A program made the position numbers and the translations under genes. 64,000 bases of DNA. Source: Vicinamibacteria bacterium. Its GTDB lineage: Bacteria; Acidobacteriota; Vicinamibacteria; Fen-336. This document shows, one piece after another, positions 45,223 through 54,519 of this stretch (its first letter is position 1; every line of letters begins with the position of its first letter). The notes beneath the pieces are model-generated. The model did not search any database and had not been told where the DNA came from. It saw only the letters and a list, made by a program, of their open reading frames with translations. Where the stretch lies: positions 28,053 to 92,052 of the forward strand of contig JAMQGV010000022.1 of assembly GCA_025994075.1 (NCBI GenBank), given 5' to 3'.

Positions 45223-47329
45223 GTCGGCGTTCGGTCGGGATTCTAGCGTCGGCTCTCCGTTCAGGACGGCGGGCTGTGCTGCGGCGGCCTGCGGGGCCCT
45301 CGCGCTGGTGACCGGCTGCGGGCTCGCGACCGATCGCCCGCGCGCGTCGCCTTCCGTCGGGGGTGGCGACCGGCTTCTCGCGGAACTCGCCCGCCTGCCC
45401 GCGCTGACGGCCCGAGACGGCGGACTCACGTCCGTCGACGTCGGATGGGAGCGCCGTCCCGCGCTCGCCCTCGACCCGGGGAGCCACTTCGACTGGACCG
45501 CTGCCGGGACTGGCGACCTGCGGCTGTCGGTGAGCGCCGCGGGGCAGCCCGGCCGCGTGGAGATCTCCTTCTTCGACTCGACAGGCCGGGCGGCCGGCGC
45601 ACCTCGCGGCCTGCAGGCCGTGCCGGGGCGATGGACCGACGAACGCCTCGGCTGGCCCGAGGGGGCGCGCCGGGTACGGTTCACGGCCGCGCAGGGCCGG
45701 GTGCTGCTCTCCGACCCGCGCCGTGAGCCCACTTCCCGCCCGGGCCCGGACGTCGTGCTGGTCTCGCTGGACACGGTCGGGCGCAACCGGATGTCGCTCC
45801 ACGGCCACCCCCGTGCGACCACTCCCCACCTCGCGGCCTGGGCCGCGCGGCAGGCGGCCGTCTTCGACCGCGCCCTCGCCGCGGCCGGTGGCACCCTGCC
45901 CTCCCACGCGAGCCTGCTCTCGGGCCGCTCGCCGCTGCGCACGGGCGTGATCGAACACGCGCTGGCCGGGCTCGCGCCGGACCTGCCCCTGCTCGCCGAG
46001 CACTTCCGGGATCGCGGCTATCGCACCGTGGCGCTGACCGGCGGCGGCTTCCTGCACCCCGACTTCGGCTTCGCGCGGGGCTTCGATCGCTACGAGTGGA
46101 CCGAGCGCGAGGCCCTGGCGGCCTTGCCGGACCAGATCGCGGAGGCGGTCCGGACCCTGGGCGAACGCGAAGGGCGCCCGCTGTTCCTGTTCCTGCACAC
46201 CTACGCGGCCCACGAGCCTTTCGAGGCGCGCGGCCACTTCCCCGCACCGCCGGGTTGCGGCCCGGCCGGCACGCGCCTGCGTTTCGCGTTGGCGCCCGAC
46301 CAGGTGTCGCCCGCACGCCCGCAGTTCGAGGACGCCGCCGGCCGGCCGGTGCCGGCGCCGGATGCCCCCGAGCGCTGCGTCGAGTGGCTCTACGACGAGG
46401 GCCTGGCGGCGCTCGACGCCGCCCTCGGTCCGTTGCTCGACGCGTTCGAGCAGCATCCGCGCGCACTGGTGGTCGCCATCACCTCGGACCACGGCGAAGC
46501 GACTGGCGCCGGCGGTCTCTACGGGCACGGCTGGGTCGATCCCGCCGTGTTCCGCGTGCCGCTGCTGGTCGCTGGCCCCGGCTTCCCCGCCGGCACCAGG
46601 CGCGACGACCTCGCCTGCGGCCAGGACGTGGGCCCGACGCTGCTGGAGGCTGCCGGAGGGGGCCGCCCCGCCGGCCTTGACGGCCGTTCGCTGGCCGCGA
46701 CGACGGGCTCCGTGGGCTGTGATCTGATCGCCCCCAACCCGTGGCTCACGCTCGCGCATCATGGTCCGCTCCAGGGGCTGCTCCGCGTCAACGTCGCTCC
46801 GGGCGCCGGCCTGCAGCGGGCGTGGTACCCGCGCTTCGACCACGCGGGCCAGGCTCCGGTGCGCCCCCCTCCTGCCGATGCCGAGTCGAGCCCGCTGCTG
46901 GCGGAGGTGGCGCGCCTGGCCGCAGCTCGGGGGCTGGAGATCGTGCACGACGGCAGCCGGCGGATCGACGTGGAGGTGCGGACGGCGCCCGAAGGCGCCT
47001 GGGTGGAGTTCCCACCGGCGGGGCTCGTCGACGCCGCCGAAGAAGACGTCTACCGCGTGAGCCTCGGGCGGAGCGCGACGCTGTGGCTGGGCTTGACGGC
47101 TCGCGCCCGCGGACGCTTGACGCTGCGCCTCGACGGCCGGCCGTTCGCGGTGGAACTCGACACGGCGGCCCGCGCCCTGGAGTGGACCCGGTCCGGTACG
47201 GGGTGGGTCCAGCGCACTCTCGCGGATCCGGGTCCTCGGCCGGGGGTGCGACTGCGCTGGCCCGGCGCGACGCCCGCGTCGTCGCCGCGCGACGACGCCC
47301 ACCTGCGCGCGCTCGGCTACGTGCGCTGA
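45221..47329 (+). CDS. Sulfatase/phosphatase-fold lipoprotein
   Basis: 702 residues, alkaline phosphatase superfamily. Signal peptide with lipobox VTGC (LALVTGC), so it is a lipoprotein. The fold is clear from VVLVSLDTVGRNRMSLHGHP, GTLPSHASLLSGRSPLRTGV and ITSDHGEATG...YGHGWVDP. The nucleophile position is Thr (TLPSHAS) rather than the Cys or Ser converted to formylglycine in sulfatases, so a phosphotransferase or phosphodiesterase role is as likely as sulfatase. A beta-rich C-terminal domain follows (about 570-700). GAGGAG lies 4 nt before the ATG. Confidence 0.85.
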   Translation: MSAFGRDSSVGSPFRTAGCAAAACGALALVTGCGLATDRPRASPSVGGGDRLLAELARLPALTARDGGLTSVDVGWERRPALALDPGSHFDWTAAGTGDLRLSVSAAGQPGRVEISFFDSTGRAAGAPRGLQAVPGRWTDERLGWPEGARRVRFTAAQGRVLLSDPRREPTSRPGPDVVLVSLDTVGRNRMSLHGHPRATTPHLAAWAARQAAVFDRALAAAGGTLPSHASLLSGRSPLRTGVIEHALAGLAPDLPLLAEHFRDRGYRTVALTGGGFLHPDFGFARGFDRYEWTEREALAALPDQIAEAVRTLGEREGRPLFLFLHTYAAHEPFEARGHFPAPPGCGPAGTRLRFALAPDQVSPARPQFEDAAGRPVPAPDAPERCVEWLYDEGLAALDAALGPLLDAFEQHPRALVVAITSDHGEATGAGGLYGHGWVDPAVFRVPLLVAGPGFPAGTRRDDLACGQDVGPTLLEAAGGGRPAGLDGRSLAATTGSVGCDLIAPNPWLTLAHHGPLQGLLRVNVAPGAGLQRAWYPRFDHAGQAPVRPPPADAESSPLLAEVARLAAARGLEIVHDGSRRIDVEVRTAPEGAWVEFPPAGLVDAAEEDVYRVSLGRSATLWLGLTARARGRLTLRLDGRPFAVELDTAARALEWTRSGTGWVQRTLADPGPRPGVRLRWPGATPASSPRDDAHLRALGYVR
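45240..45248 (-). promoter_or_regulatory. Candidate -10 for the YfhO-like gene
   Basis: CGCTAGAAT on the minus strand (hexamer TAGAAT), 17 nt before the ATG and inside the coding sequence of the divergent lipoprotein gene. Confidence 0.4.
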
Positions 47330-47331
47330 AG

Positions 47332-47362
47332 GCGGGTCCCCGGGGAGCGCCCGGGGACCCGC
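47332..47362. terminator. Strong bidirectional hairpin terminator
   Basis: Perfect 13-bp inverted repeat GCGGGTCCCCGGG / CCCGGGGACCCGC with a 5-nt loop, centred in the 39-bp gap between the convergent lipoprotein and pilY1 genes. No T-tract, as is common in high-GC genomes. Confidence 0.7.
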
Positions 47363-47368
47363 GTCAGA

Positions 47369-50300
47369 TCAGAATCGGCAGACCGACGTGCCCGGGCGCA
47401 GGGCGGTCACGCTGATCCGCGCCGGCTGCGGGGACGCCGGGGTGGGCATCGCCGAAGGCGGCGGCGGCGGCCCGGGGGCCTCGTCGAGGTTGCCGCTCTT
47501 GGAGTAGATGACCTGGCCGCCGGCCGTCTGAACGCTGCCGACGCGCTGGCCTTCGATCCGGGTGAACAGGTCCGCCGTGCCGTCGTCGTTGAAGTCGTAC
47601 GCCGCTCCGCCGCTGGCCGCGCCGAGCGCGAACAGCAGGCTGTCGAAGCGCGACAGACACGTGATGTCGGGCGGCACGAAGCGGGCGGCCACGAAGAAGA
47701 CGCGCCCGTTGCCCGCGTCGTTGAAGGCCGTGGCCGGCTGGGCCGTGCTGTAGTACCGGTTGCCGCTGCCATCCACGAGCGAGCGTCGGAATCCGGCCAC
47801 GTTGCCCGTGTCCGTCGGGTCGATCGGCAGGCTGCCCAGGGGGATCGTGGCGAGCAGGTTGTTGGCCGCGGTGGAGTCGGGCATGCCATAGGCATAGAAC
47901 GTCGTCGTGCGCGGCACCCGGTTGTCGTTGCCGGAGGCGAGGAACACCCAGGGCTTCTCGGTGCCGTCCACGTTGAGCTTCAGCAGGCCGGCAGCGTCGC
48001 CGAAAGGCTGAGTCGGCCCCGCGTCGAGCAGCTTCGCGGGCTGCGGGATGCCGGAGGAGGCGTCGAAGCGCCAGACCCGGCCGTGCACGTCGGGAATGTA
48101 GACCCGGGTGACGCGATCCTCCCCGCGGGTAGCTGCGTTCGGCGGGTCGAGCTGGAACGGGTTGTAGGCCGACGGCGCCGCAACCAGGGCGTTGAACGCC
48201 GCGTAGGTCGCCGTGCCCTGGGGCACGGTCGTGCTCGACAGGATCGTGCCGCTCACCGGGTCGAGCACGTAGAACGTGCTGCCCTCGCTCGCGCTCGAGC
48301 CGTAGCCCGAGCCCGTGAACGCGAGCCAGTCGAGGTGGCGGCCCGTCACCTTGCCGATCGCCGGCGTCGACCAGGTCTGGCCGAGCGCGTCCCAGCCGAC
48401 GTCCGCGCTCTCGTTGGGCGCCGGCACGAAGGCGTCCTCGTTGCCCTTGTTCCAAAGGACCCAGGGCAGGTTGGTGTCGAGGGCGTAGCGGGTGTAGGGG
48501 CCGGGCGCGGTGACGTCGAGCGCCGTGTAGAACTTGCCGCCCGGGCCGCGCCCGAACAGCAGCAACGTCCGCCAGCGCCCTTCGTAGGTGACTCCGTCAC
48601 GGGTGAAGGCCCCGGGCACGAACACGTCCGAGACGCGCGGCGACGACGAGGTGATGTAGACGTGGGGGGTCTGGCGCTGGCCGCCCTGCGCCGTCAGGGT
48701 GTAGAGCTTGTGGATCTGGTCGATCGGGACGTAGTGCCACAGCTCCTGGCTGCCATTCTCCGGGCAGGAGGGCACGCCGCCGCTCAGGGTGCCGCAGTTG
48801 GGACCCGCCCGGAAGGCGTGCAGCCCGTCGTTGAAGGCCGCGTAGACCACCGTCATCAGAGGCTTGAGGTCGGCCTTGCTGGCCGGGTTGGCGTCGTCGA
48901 AGTCCGGGTTGCGCAGGCCGAAGCCCTCGTCGATCTCGTTGATGCCCTGGCGGCTGGCGTTGCGCCGCCCGTCACGGAACAGCAGGAACTCCTTGATCTT
49001 GTCGTTGGGCGTGTTGCGCAGCGGCGGCGAAACGACCGCCGGCTGGGCCAGCGTCGAGTCGACCAGCAGCCAGTCGCGATAGGCGTAGAGCAGTTGCCCA
49101 TCGGTGTGGCGGATCGGATAGCCATCCGCGTCCGTGCGGACCCGGGCGCCCGCGACGAACGCGAGGATCATCTGGCGCGCTTCCTTCTTGGCCGCGGCCA
49201 GCCGCTCGGACGCGTTGGCGGACTGGCAGCTCGCGCTGGGCGCGCCTCCCGACGTGGGCGAGAAGAGGCAGGCCTTGAGGTCGAGCTCCAGGTTGGCGAT
49301 CGTCTTCGTCGTCAGCCCCAGCGCCTCGTCCAGCGGACCGACGATCCCTTCGTCCGGGTCGATCACGATGCCCTGCGCGCGCAGGCCGTCGGAGGTCGGC
49401 GGCCACAGCGACACCACGTTGGTGCCCTGGGCCGAAGACGAGTCGTAGTCGGCCTCGGCCGTCCGCGGGAAGTTCCGGTTGTAGACGGACAGCCCGGAGC
49501 CGTCGGTCGGGTGCGAGGTGAAGACGCGGCGCTTGATGCGGGCGTTCGAGGTGCGGATGTCCTTCGGGGTGGCCCCGTCGTGCAGTTCCTCGAACGTGAA
49601 GCTGTTGGCTCCGCGGCCGGTGACGTCGTCCAGCATGCCCGCCTTGAGGCTCTCGTGCATCGTCTCTGCAGCGTCCCAGATGCCGCTCGGGTTGTCGGAG
49701 CCGACGGGCTGGAACGAGCCGTCGTTGAGGTAGGCGTAGAAGTGGCCGCTCCAGCTCGGCATCTCGACCGTCGCCTGGTACAGCACGTTGACGCGGGCGT
49801 TGTAGCGGGTGTTGGGATCGTCGGGGTCGACGGTCGCGTCGACCAGCGGGCCCAGTTCGAACACGGTCGCCAGCGTGGCCGGCGAGGCGGACAGCTCGGC
49901 CGACCCCACGGTCAGCTCCAGGGCCGCCGAGAGCACTCGCTGCAGTTCCTCCTCGTTCGAGGCCGTGAAGGCGTCGCGGCAGGGCCGGGCCGGATCGCCG
50001 ACCGGGCAGGTGACGGTGCCGTCGGCTTCCACGTGGCCGCCCGAGCCCGCGCGCGCGATCCAGTTGGCGCGGTCGATGTCGACCGCGTCCGCGAACGCGA
50101 TCACGATCGTCTCGGCCTGGTTGCGCGGGCTGCCCGTGTTGTTGAACAGGGCCTCGGCTTCGCGGGCGGCGTTGATCGCCCGCTCGTCGTTGTTGTCGCC
50201 CGAGGCGCAGGTGTCGTCGCCGTCGGTCAGCAGGATCACGTAGTTCTTCTGCACGCCTTCGACTGCAGCCGGGCGCGCGGGGAACAGCGGCGAGCCCGTG

Positions 50301-51520
50301 GTCCGCACTTCGTTGAGCGACCCGGCGAGCGGCGTCGCCTGGGCGGCGCGCAGGCCGTTGAGCGTGGGCGCCACGCCTTCGAGCGTCGCGGCGCTGTTGG
50401 CCGCAGGCAGGCCGCTGAGCGAACCGTCGGCGTTGACCAGGATCTCGCGCTGCATCGCCAGGTCGATCGCCTGCAGGGCCAGGGCGCCCGAAGCCGGGTC
50501 GCAGGTCGCGACGTTCGTGATGGTGGCGGTGCCACCGCAGCTCGTGCCGCTGCTGTTGGCGAAGGTGCCGGAGGAGTAGAAGAACGTGGCCACCGCGCCG
50601 GTCTGCCGGTTGCGCATCTGGATGCAGGGCCGGTTCGGGTTGCCGTCGCTGAACTTCCCGTCGAGCGCAGCCGCATTGGCCGTGTAGTACGCGGAGCAGT
50701 CGATCGTCTCCGTAGCCGTCAGCGACGTGGCCATCGTCGCGGCGGTCATGTCCCACTCGAACCGCACGTCGTTGCGCAGGAGCCGGGACTGCAGGTAATA
50801 GCGGCAGTCCACGCCGGGCGTGCAGCCCGTGGGGTAGGGGTCGCGGAAGCGCGCCGGAGTCACGTCGTTGCCGTTGCCGTCGACCGAGTTGTTGTAGAAG
50901 CTCTGGTAGACCTCGGTGCTCGAGGTGCCGTCGTAGTCGGCGAGGTCGATGTCGACCTGGCAGAAGTAGCCGTCGCGGGTGGTGCCGCTGGCAGGACAGG
51001 TCCGCGGCTCGTAGAAGGACGCCGCGGCGGCGTCGACCGACACGTAGATCAGCGGGCCGTCGAAGTTGTCTCCGGTGGCGCGGTTGCCGTTGAAGTTCTC
51101 ACGGCCCGAGATGTTGCCGTTCAGGAACTTGCTGGCGTTGGTGACCTCGTAGCTGGCGAGGCCGAAGTTGAGGCGGTCGGAATTCTGGCTGACGACCTGG
51201 AGCACGGCCTCCTTGGCCTGGTACATGCGGCTCATCGGGTCGTCGGCGCCGACCGTGAAGTTGTCCTGGTCGACGGGCCACTTCATCGAGCCCGAGGTGT
51301 CGACGATGAACAGCACGTTGTTCTTGACCGTCAGCTTGAGGATCTCGAGCGGGTCGATGCCGCCGTCGATCGCGGACTGGGTCCGCGCGCTGTCGCCGAC
51401 GAGCAGCAGGGCCAGGGCGCCCGCGAGCCCGGCCAGGGCCGCGCGCCGCGCCCGCCGCGAGCCGCGAGCGACACCTGCAGTGCCGCGGGACTCCGTGTTC
51501 GCCACCGTTTCGTTCGTCAT
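47369..51520 (-). CDS. pilY1: PilY1-like type IV pilus tip/assembly protein
   Basis: 1383 residues. Signal sequence (about 22-48), then a von Willebrand A domain with the MIDAS motif DTSGSM (D74, S76, S78) and a second segment VILLTDGDDTCASGDNNDE. The C-terminal PilY1 beta-propeller (about 850-1340) has VVYAAFNDGLHAF, ELWHYVPIDQIHKLY, YIPDVHGRVWRFD and a calcium-type loop DFNDDGTADL. PilY1 sits at the pilus tip, promotes extension, adhesion and surface sensing. A proline-rich tail (PGPPPPPSAMPTPA) follows the propeller. The pilX stop abuts its ATG (TAAATG). Last gene of the pilin operon. Confidence 0.93.
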   Translation of the reverse strand: MTNETVANTESRGTAGVARGSRRARRAALAGLAGALALLLVGDSARTQSAIDGGIDPLEILKLTVKNNVLFIVDTSGSMKWPVDQDNFTVGADDPMSRMYQAKEAVLQVVSQNSDRLNFGLASYEVTNASKFLNGNISGRENFNGNRATGDNFDGPLIYVSVDAAAASFYEPRTCPASGTTRDGYFCQVDIDLADYDGTSSTEVYQSFYNNSVDGNGNDVTPARFRDPYPTGCTPGVDCRYYLQSRLLRNDVRFEWDMTAATMATSLTATETIDCSAYYTANAAALDGKFSDGNPNRPCIQMRNRQTGAVATFFYSSGTFANSSGTSCGGTATITNVATCDPASGALALQAIDLAMQREILVNADGSLSGLPAANSAATLEGVAPTLNGLRAAQATPLAGSLNEVRTTGSPLFPARPAAVEGVQKNYVILLTDGDDTCASGDNNDERAINAAREAEALFNNTGSPRNQAETIVIAFADAVDIDRANWIARAGSGGHVEADGTVTCPVGDPARPCRDAFTASNEEELQRVLSAALELTVGSAELSASPATLATVFELGPLVDATVDPDDPNTRYNARVNVLYQATVEMPSWSGHFYAYLNDGSFQPVGSDNPSGIWDAAETMHESLKAGMLDDVTGRGANSFTFEELHDGATPKDIRTSNARIKRRVFTSHPTDGSGLSVYNRNFPRTAEADYDSSSAQGTNVVSLWPPTSDGLRAQGIVIDPDEGIVGPLDEALGLTTKTIANLELDLKACLFSPTSGGAPSASCQSANASERLAAAKKEARQMILAFVAGARVRTDADGYPIRHTDGQLLYAYRDWLLVDSTLAQPAVVSPPLRNTPNDKIKEFLLFRDGRRNASRQGINEIDEGFGLRNPDFDDANPASKADLKPLMTVVYAAFNDGLHAFRAGPNCGTLSGGVPSCPENGSQELWHYVPIDQIHKLYTLTAQGGQRQTPHVYITSSSPRVSDVFVPGAFTRDGVTYEGRWRTLLLFGRGPGGKFYTALDVTAPGPYTRYALDTNLPWVLWNKGNEDAFVPAPNESADVGWDALGQTWSTPAIGKVTGRHLDWLAFTGSGYGSSASEGSTFYVLDPVSGTILSSTTVPQGTATYAAFNALVAAPSAYNPFQLDPPNAATRGEDRVTRVYIPDVHGRVWRFDASSGIPQPAKLLDAGPTQPFGDAAGLLKLNVDGTEKPWVFLASGNDNRVPRTTTFYAYGMPDSTAANNLLATIPLGSLPIDPTDTGNVAGFRRSLVDGSGNRYYSTAQPATAFNDAGNGRVFFVAARFVPPDITCLSRFDSLLFALGAASGGAAYDFNDDGTADLFTRIEGQRVGSVQTAGGQVIYSKSGNLDEAPGPPPPPSAMPTPASPQPARISVTALRPGTSVCRF

Positions 51521-52345
51521 TTACTTGAGCCCCGTGTTGACTTCGTCCGCGCCGCCGGCCACGCCCCCTGGCGAGACCACGTCGCACTGGTCGTATCCAC
51601 TGCCCGAGGGACCGCTGCCCGCCTGGGCGGAGCGGTTCTCGCAGTCGTTCGGGTCCTGCCGGGTCAGCTCGACCTCGATGTAGCGAACCGCGCGGTTCAT
51701 CATCTGATACGTTCCCGTGGCCCCGCCCTGGCTGAAGGGCGCCGTGCCTTCGGCCGTCAGGATCACGCGGGAGTCGGCGTCGGGCAGCTCGTAGGGCACG
51801 TAGGTCCCGCTGCCGTCGTCGCGCATCTCGATCTTGCGCCGGACCCAGAGCGTGATCGTGCCGTTCAGGGCGGTGCCCAGGAACTGCGAGCTGTTCTGGA
51901 ACGGGAACGCCTCGTTGAGGTCGTCGAGCACGACGCCGAAGCCGACGTTGCCGCCGAGGTTTGGGTCCGTGTCGCAGTCCTGCAACTCGAAGTTGCGGCT
52001 GGGCTCCCCCTCCGGGCCCGTGCGCGCGGGCAGGTTGACCGTGCTGGGAGCCGTGTCGACGCCATACTCGCGGCTGGGCCACAGCAGAATCCGCCAGTCG
52101 AGCTGGCGCAGGTAGCGCTTGCCGAGCTCGATGCCGCTCTCGGCGTTGTGGTAGGCCTGCTCGCTCCAGCGGTAGTTGGTCGCGATGCGCAGCTCCGTAG
52201 AGGTGGTCGCGGTCAGCGTCAGGCCCAGAGTGGTCAGCAGCACCAGCGCCATCAGCGCCAGGATCAGCGCGAAGCCGCGCTCGCCCTTCGACACGGGGAC
52301 GGGGTCGGGAGAGGCCATCATCATCGTCTCCTGTGCAGCCTTCAT
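51521..52345 (-). CDS. pilX: PilX-like minor pilin
   Basis: 274 residues. The prepilin leader ends KGERG, cleaved before FALILALMALVLLTTLG. Position +5 is not Glu, which is usual for PilX/GspK-type minor pilins at the tip. The conserved ATNYRWSEQAYHNAESGIEL segment follows, and the C-terminal domain has two Cys (ENRSAQ...DQC region). It belongs to the tip complex with PilV, PilW and PilY1. ATG 52345 overlaps the pilW stop (ATGA); a GTG at 52351 is an alternative. Confidence 0.88.
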   Translation of the reverse strand: MKAAQETMMMASPDPVPVSKGERGFALILALMALVLLTTLGLTLTATTSTELRIATNYRWSEQAYHNAESGIELGKRYLRQLDWRILLWPSREYGVDTAPSTVNLPARTGPEGEPSRNFELQDCDTDPNLGGNVGFGVVLDDLNEAFPFQNSSQFLGTALNGTITLWVRRKIEMRDDGSGTYVPYELPDADSRVILTAEGTAPFSQGGATGTYQMMNRAVRYIEVELTRQDPNDCENRSAQAGSGPSGSGYDQCDVVSPGGVAGGADEVNTGLK

Positions 52346-53331
52346 TGCCACGGGGTCGGCGCCGCCGAGAGGTGGAACAGGGTGGCACGCGGAGCGACCA
52401 CGGTCGTCATGCGCCCGCGGATCACGCGGCCGTCCGCACCGGTGCCGGCGCCACCGGTCGTCCGCGCCGAGAGGGTCACGCGCACCTCGCGTACCAGCGT
52501 CGCGTAGTCGCCATCCGTCACCGTGCCCGGGGTGTCGGACCAGGTGCCCGAGCCGTTCCGGTACTGGACCTGGAGGTCCTCGACGCCGCGCGCGAGCAGG
52601 GTCCAGCCGATGCCCGGCGGCGTGTCGTCGACGTTGCCGGTCGCTCCGTCGATGCCGCCGGTCGTCGTGCGGTAGAGCCCGGGTTGTCCGTCGACGTCGG
52701 CCCCGATCGCGTAGCGATAAACGGAGATCGCAAGGAGCTTGCGCGGCTCGCTCGGGTCGGTGATATCGGCCTTGGCCTGGATGTCAGACCACGTCGGCTG
52801 CTGCCCGATCGGGAAGTTGAGCTTCGTCTTGGCGTGAATGTTGTGGCCCCAGCCCTTCTTCACGACACCCCCGTCGTAAAGCATGTAGGTCATGCCTGGT
52901 TCCGGGTAGCACGATGGAATCGTGTCGACCGTGTTCACGTTGGTGCCGTTCGTCGGGGCATTGGCCGGTGGGTCGTTGATGATATGGACCTCAGGACACA
53001 GCCCGTCGTTGCCCAGGAACTCCAGGATGTCGCTGTCCTCGCCGCTCACGATCGGCGACGGGAAGGCGGCGTCGCCCACATTGTCTAGGCCATCGGTGAA
53101 GACCTGGACGAACGCTCCCATCGACATGCCGGCCACCGACAGGTCCTGCCGGATGCGGTCGATCGCCACCCGGATGTTCTGCTGCCGCTCGGAGATCTCG
53201 GGATCGCGGCGGAACGAGTTCTGGCTGTTGGCGATCAGGCCGTAGATCGAACCCGAGACGATCAGCGTGATCGCCATCGCCACCATCAGCTCGATGAGGC
53301 TGAAGCCGGCCTCACGGACCGTGTTGCGCAT
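52342..53331 (-). CDS. pilW: PilW-like minor pilin
   Basis: 329 residues. Class III leader MRNTVREAG cleaved before FSLIELMVAMAITLIV, with Glu at +5 for alignment in the filament. The PilW pattern ISERQQNIRVAIDRIRQDLSVAGM follows, then a variable beta-rich globular domain with a Cys pair (LCPEVH...SCYPE). Conserved C-terminal ARGVEDLQVQY is typical of PilW. It is one of the core minor pilins that prime pilus assembly. 18 nt after pilV. Confidence 0.9.
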   Translation of the reverse strand: MRNTVREAGFSLIELMVAMAITLIVSGSIYGLIANSQNSFRRDPEISERQQNIRVAIDRIRQDLSVAGMSMGAFVQVFTDGLDNVGDAAFPSPIVSGEDSDILEFLGNDGLCPEVHIINDPPANAPTNGTNVNTVDTIPSCYPEPGMTYMLYDGGVVKKGWGHNIHAKTKLNFPIGQQPTWSDIQAKADITDPSEPRKLLAISVYRYAIGADVDGQPGLYRTTTGGIDGATGNVDDTPPGIGWTLLARGVEDLQVQYRNGSGTWSDTPGTVTDGDYATLVREVRVTLSARTTGGAGTGADGRVIRGRMTTVVAPRATLFHLSAAPTPWQ

Positions 53332-53349
53332 TTCTTCGTTCCCCCGCCC

Positions 53350-53859
53350 CTAGAAGGGGCAGCCTCCTTCGGTTCCGAGAGTGCAGGTCCGGAAGGAGCT
53401 GTACTCGGTCCGCGTCCGCGAGCCCGAAAGCGTGCCGATCGCCTCGGAGCGGACCCGGATGAACAGCGTGTCGGGCCCGCCAGCCCCGGGCCGCGCGATG
53501 GACCACCGGGTGCGGATCCGGCCGACGCCGAGGATCTGCCGGGTGGCGTTGAAGTTGCCTGCGATCACGCAGTTGGTCGCATCGTCGTTGCAGGAGGTGT
53601 TCGAGCCGGCGTTCGCCTCGAGGTTGCCACCCGTCGTGAGCTGGCTGAACGGGATCGCCTTCAGTCGCTCCAGCACCTCGTTGGCCTGGGTCACGGTCGC
53701 CGAACTCTGGTTGGCGATCTGGTTGGAACTGGCGCTGACGATGAACAGGTTGGCGACCGCCACCAGGCCGAAGCTCAGCAGCAGCACTGCCATCAGGGCT
53801 TCCATCAGCGAGAAGCCGGCTTCGGCGTCCCGGGGGCGAACGGGGCGGGTTCCCTCCAT
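53350..53859 (-). CDS. pilV: PilV-like minor pilin
   Basis: 169 residues. Leader MEGTRPVRPRDAEAG, then FSLMEALMAVLLLSFGLVAV with Glu at +5; the following NQIANQSSATVTQANEVLERLKAIP is the PilV pattern. Two Cys (SCNDDATNC) may form a disulfide. ATG 53859 is chosen because AGGAG lies 8 nt upstream; ATG 53865 is only 2 nt from that site. Ends TCTLGTEGGCPF. Third in the fimT-pilV-pilW-pilX-pilY1 order. Confidence 0.88.
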   Translation of the reverse strand: MEGTRPVRPRDAEAGFSLMEALMAVLLLSFGLVAVANLFIVSASSNQIANQSSATVTQANEVLERLKAIPFSQLTTGGNLEANAGSNTSCNDDATNCVIAGNFNATRQILGVGRIRTRWSIARPGAGGPDTLFIRVRSEAIGTLSGSRTRTEYSSFRTCTLGTEGGCPF

Positions 53860-53870
53860 GTGCATGGCTC

Positions 53871-54461
53871 CTACTGGACCAGGACCCGGCCGCCGGTCGA
53901 GATCCTGACCTGGCGGGTCAGGCCGGTGCTCGGCTGCTTGAGCCGGATGATCGTGCCGCTCGTCGAGTTCACGAAGGCGTTGACGACGGAGAGCGACCCG
54001 GGGACCAGGGCGGGACAGGAAGGGTTCGAGGACGTCGGGTCGCACCAGGCCCCGAGGCGGTCGATCCGGAAGCCGCTGTCGTTGGCCCCGCCGAGCTCGA
54101 ACTCGACGCCGAGCGGGAGTTGCCGGACCTGGCCCCGCTGCGCCTCGTCGTCCGCCAGGGTCCCGAGGTCGGGCCGGGTCGCCGCGTTGATGGGCGGCAC
54201 CATGTCGTCCTCGATCAGGTACTGGTAGCTGGTCGACGAAAGGGCTACGAAGACCACTCCGAACCCGACGTTGCGGGCGATGGCCCGGCCGCGGGCGGCC
54301 TGGATCTCCGCCTGGATCTCGCTGGCCGCGGAGCGGATCCGGGAGGTTCGGACGTACTCCATGATGTTGGGCAGCGCGATCGCGGCCGCCAGCGCGATGA
54401 TGCCGGCCACCGTGAGCAGCTCGATGAGCGAAAAACCGGACGCCTTCCCGGGTCGATTCAT
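53871..54461 (-). CDS. fimT: FimT/GspH-like minor pseudopilin
   Basis: 196 residues. Short leader MNRPGKASG before FSLIELLTVAGIIALAAAIA (Glu at +5) and the GspH/FimT pattern NIMEYVRTSRIRSAASEIQAEIQAARGRAIARN. The globular domain ends RQVRISTGGRVLVQ, typical of FimT/GspH C-termini. In other bacteria FimT homologues bind DNA during uptake or initiate pilus assembly; here the role is unproven. GAGGTAGGA precedes the ATG. Separated by 58 bp from the upstream histidine kinase. Confidence 0.88.
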   Translation of the reverse strand: MNRPGKASGFSLIELLTVAGIIALAAAIALPNIMEYVRTSRIRSAASEIQAEIQAARGRAIARNVGFGVVFVALSSTSYQYLIEDDMVPPINAATRPDLGTLADDEAQRGQVRQLPLGVEFELGGANDSGFRIDRLGAWCDPTSSNPSCPALVPGSLSVVNAFVNSTSGTIIRLKQPSTGLTRQVRISTGGRVLVQ

Positions 54462-54519
54462 TCCTACCTCGTCTCTGCCGCTTGCAAGGCCCGGGCCGAT
54501 CTGGGCCAGAGCCCGGAAC

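Noticed and set aside
45221..47329. Call as a formylglycine sulfatase
   Set aside because: The motif position holds Thr in TLPSHAS instead of Cys or Ser, and no maturation gene is nearby.
48083..52507. A 1474-codon open frame on the plus strand, antisense to pilY1 and pilX
   Set aside because: Its product is Arg/Gly/Val/Ala/His-biased low complexity without domains, while the minus strand encodes clear PilY1 and PilX. Long antisense frames are expected at this GC content.
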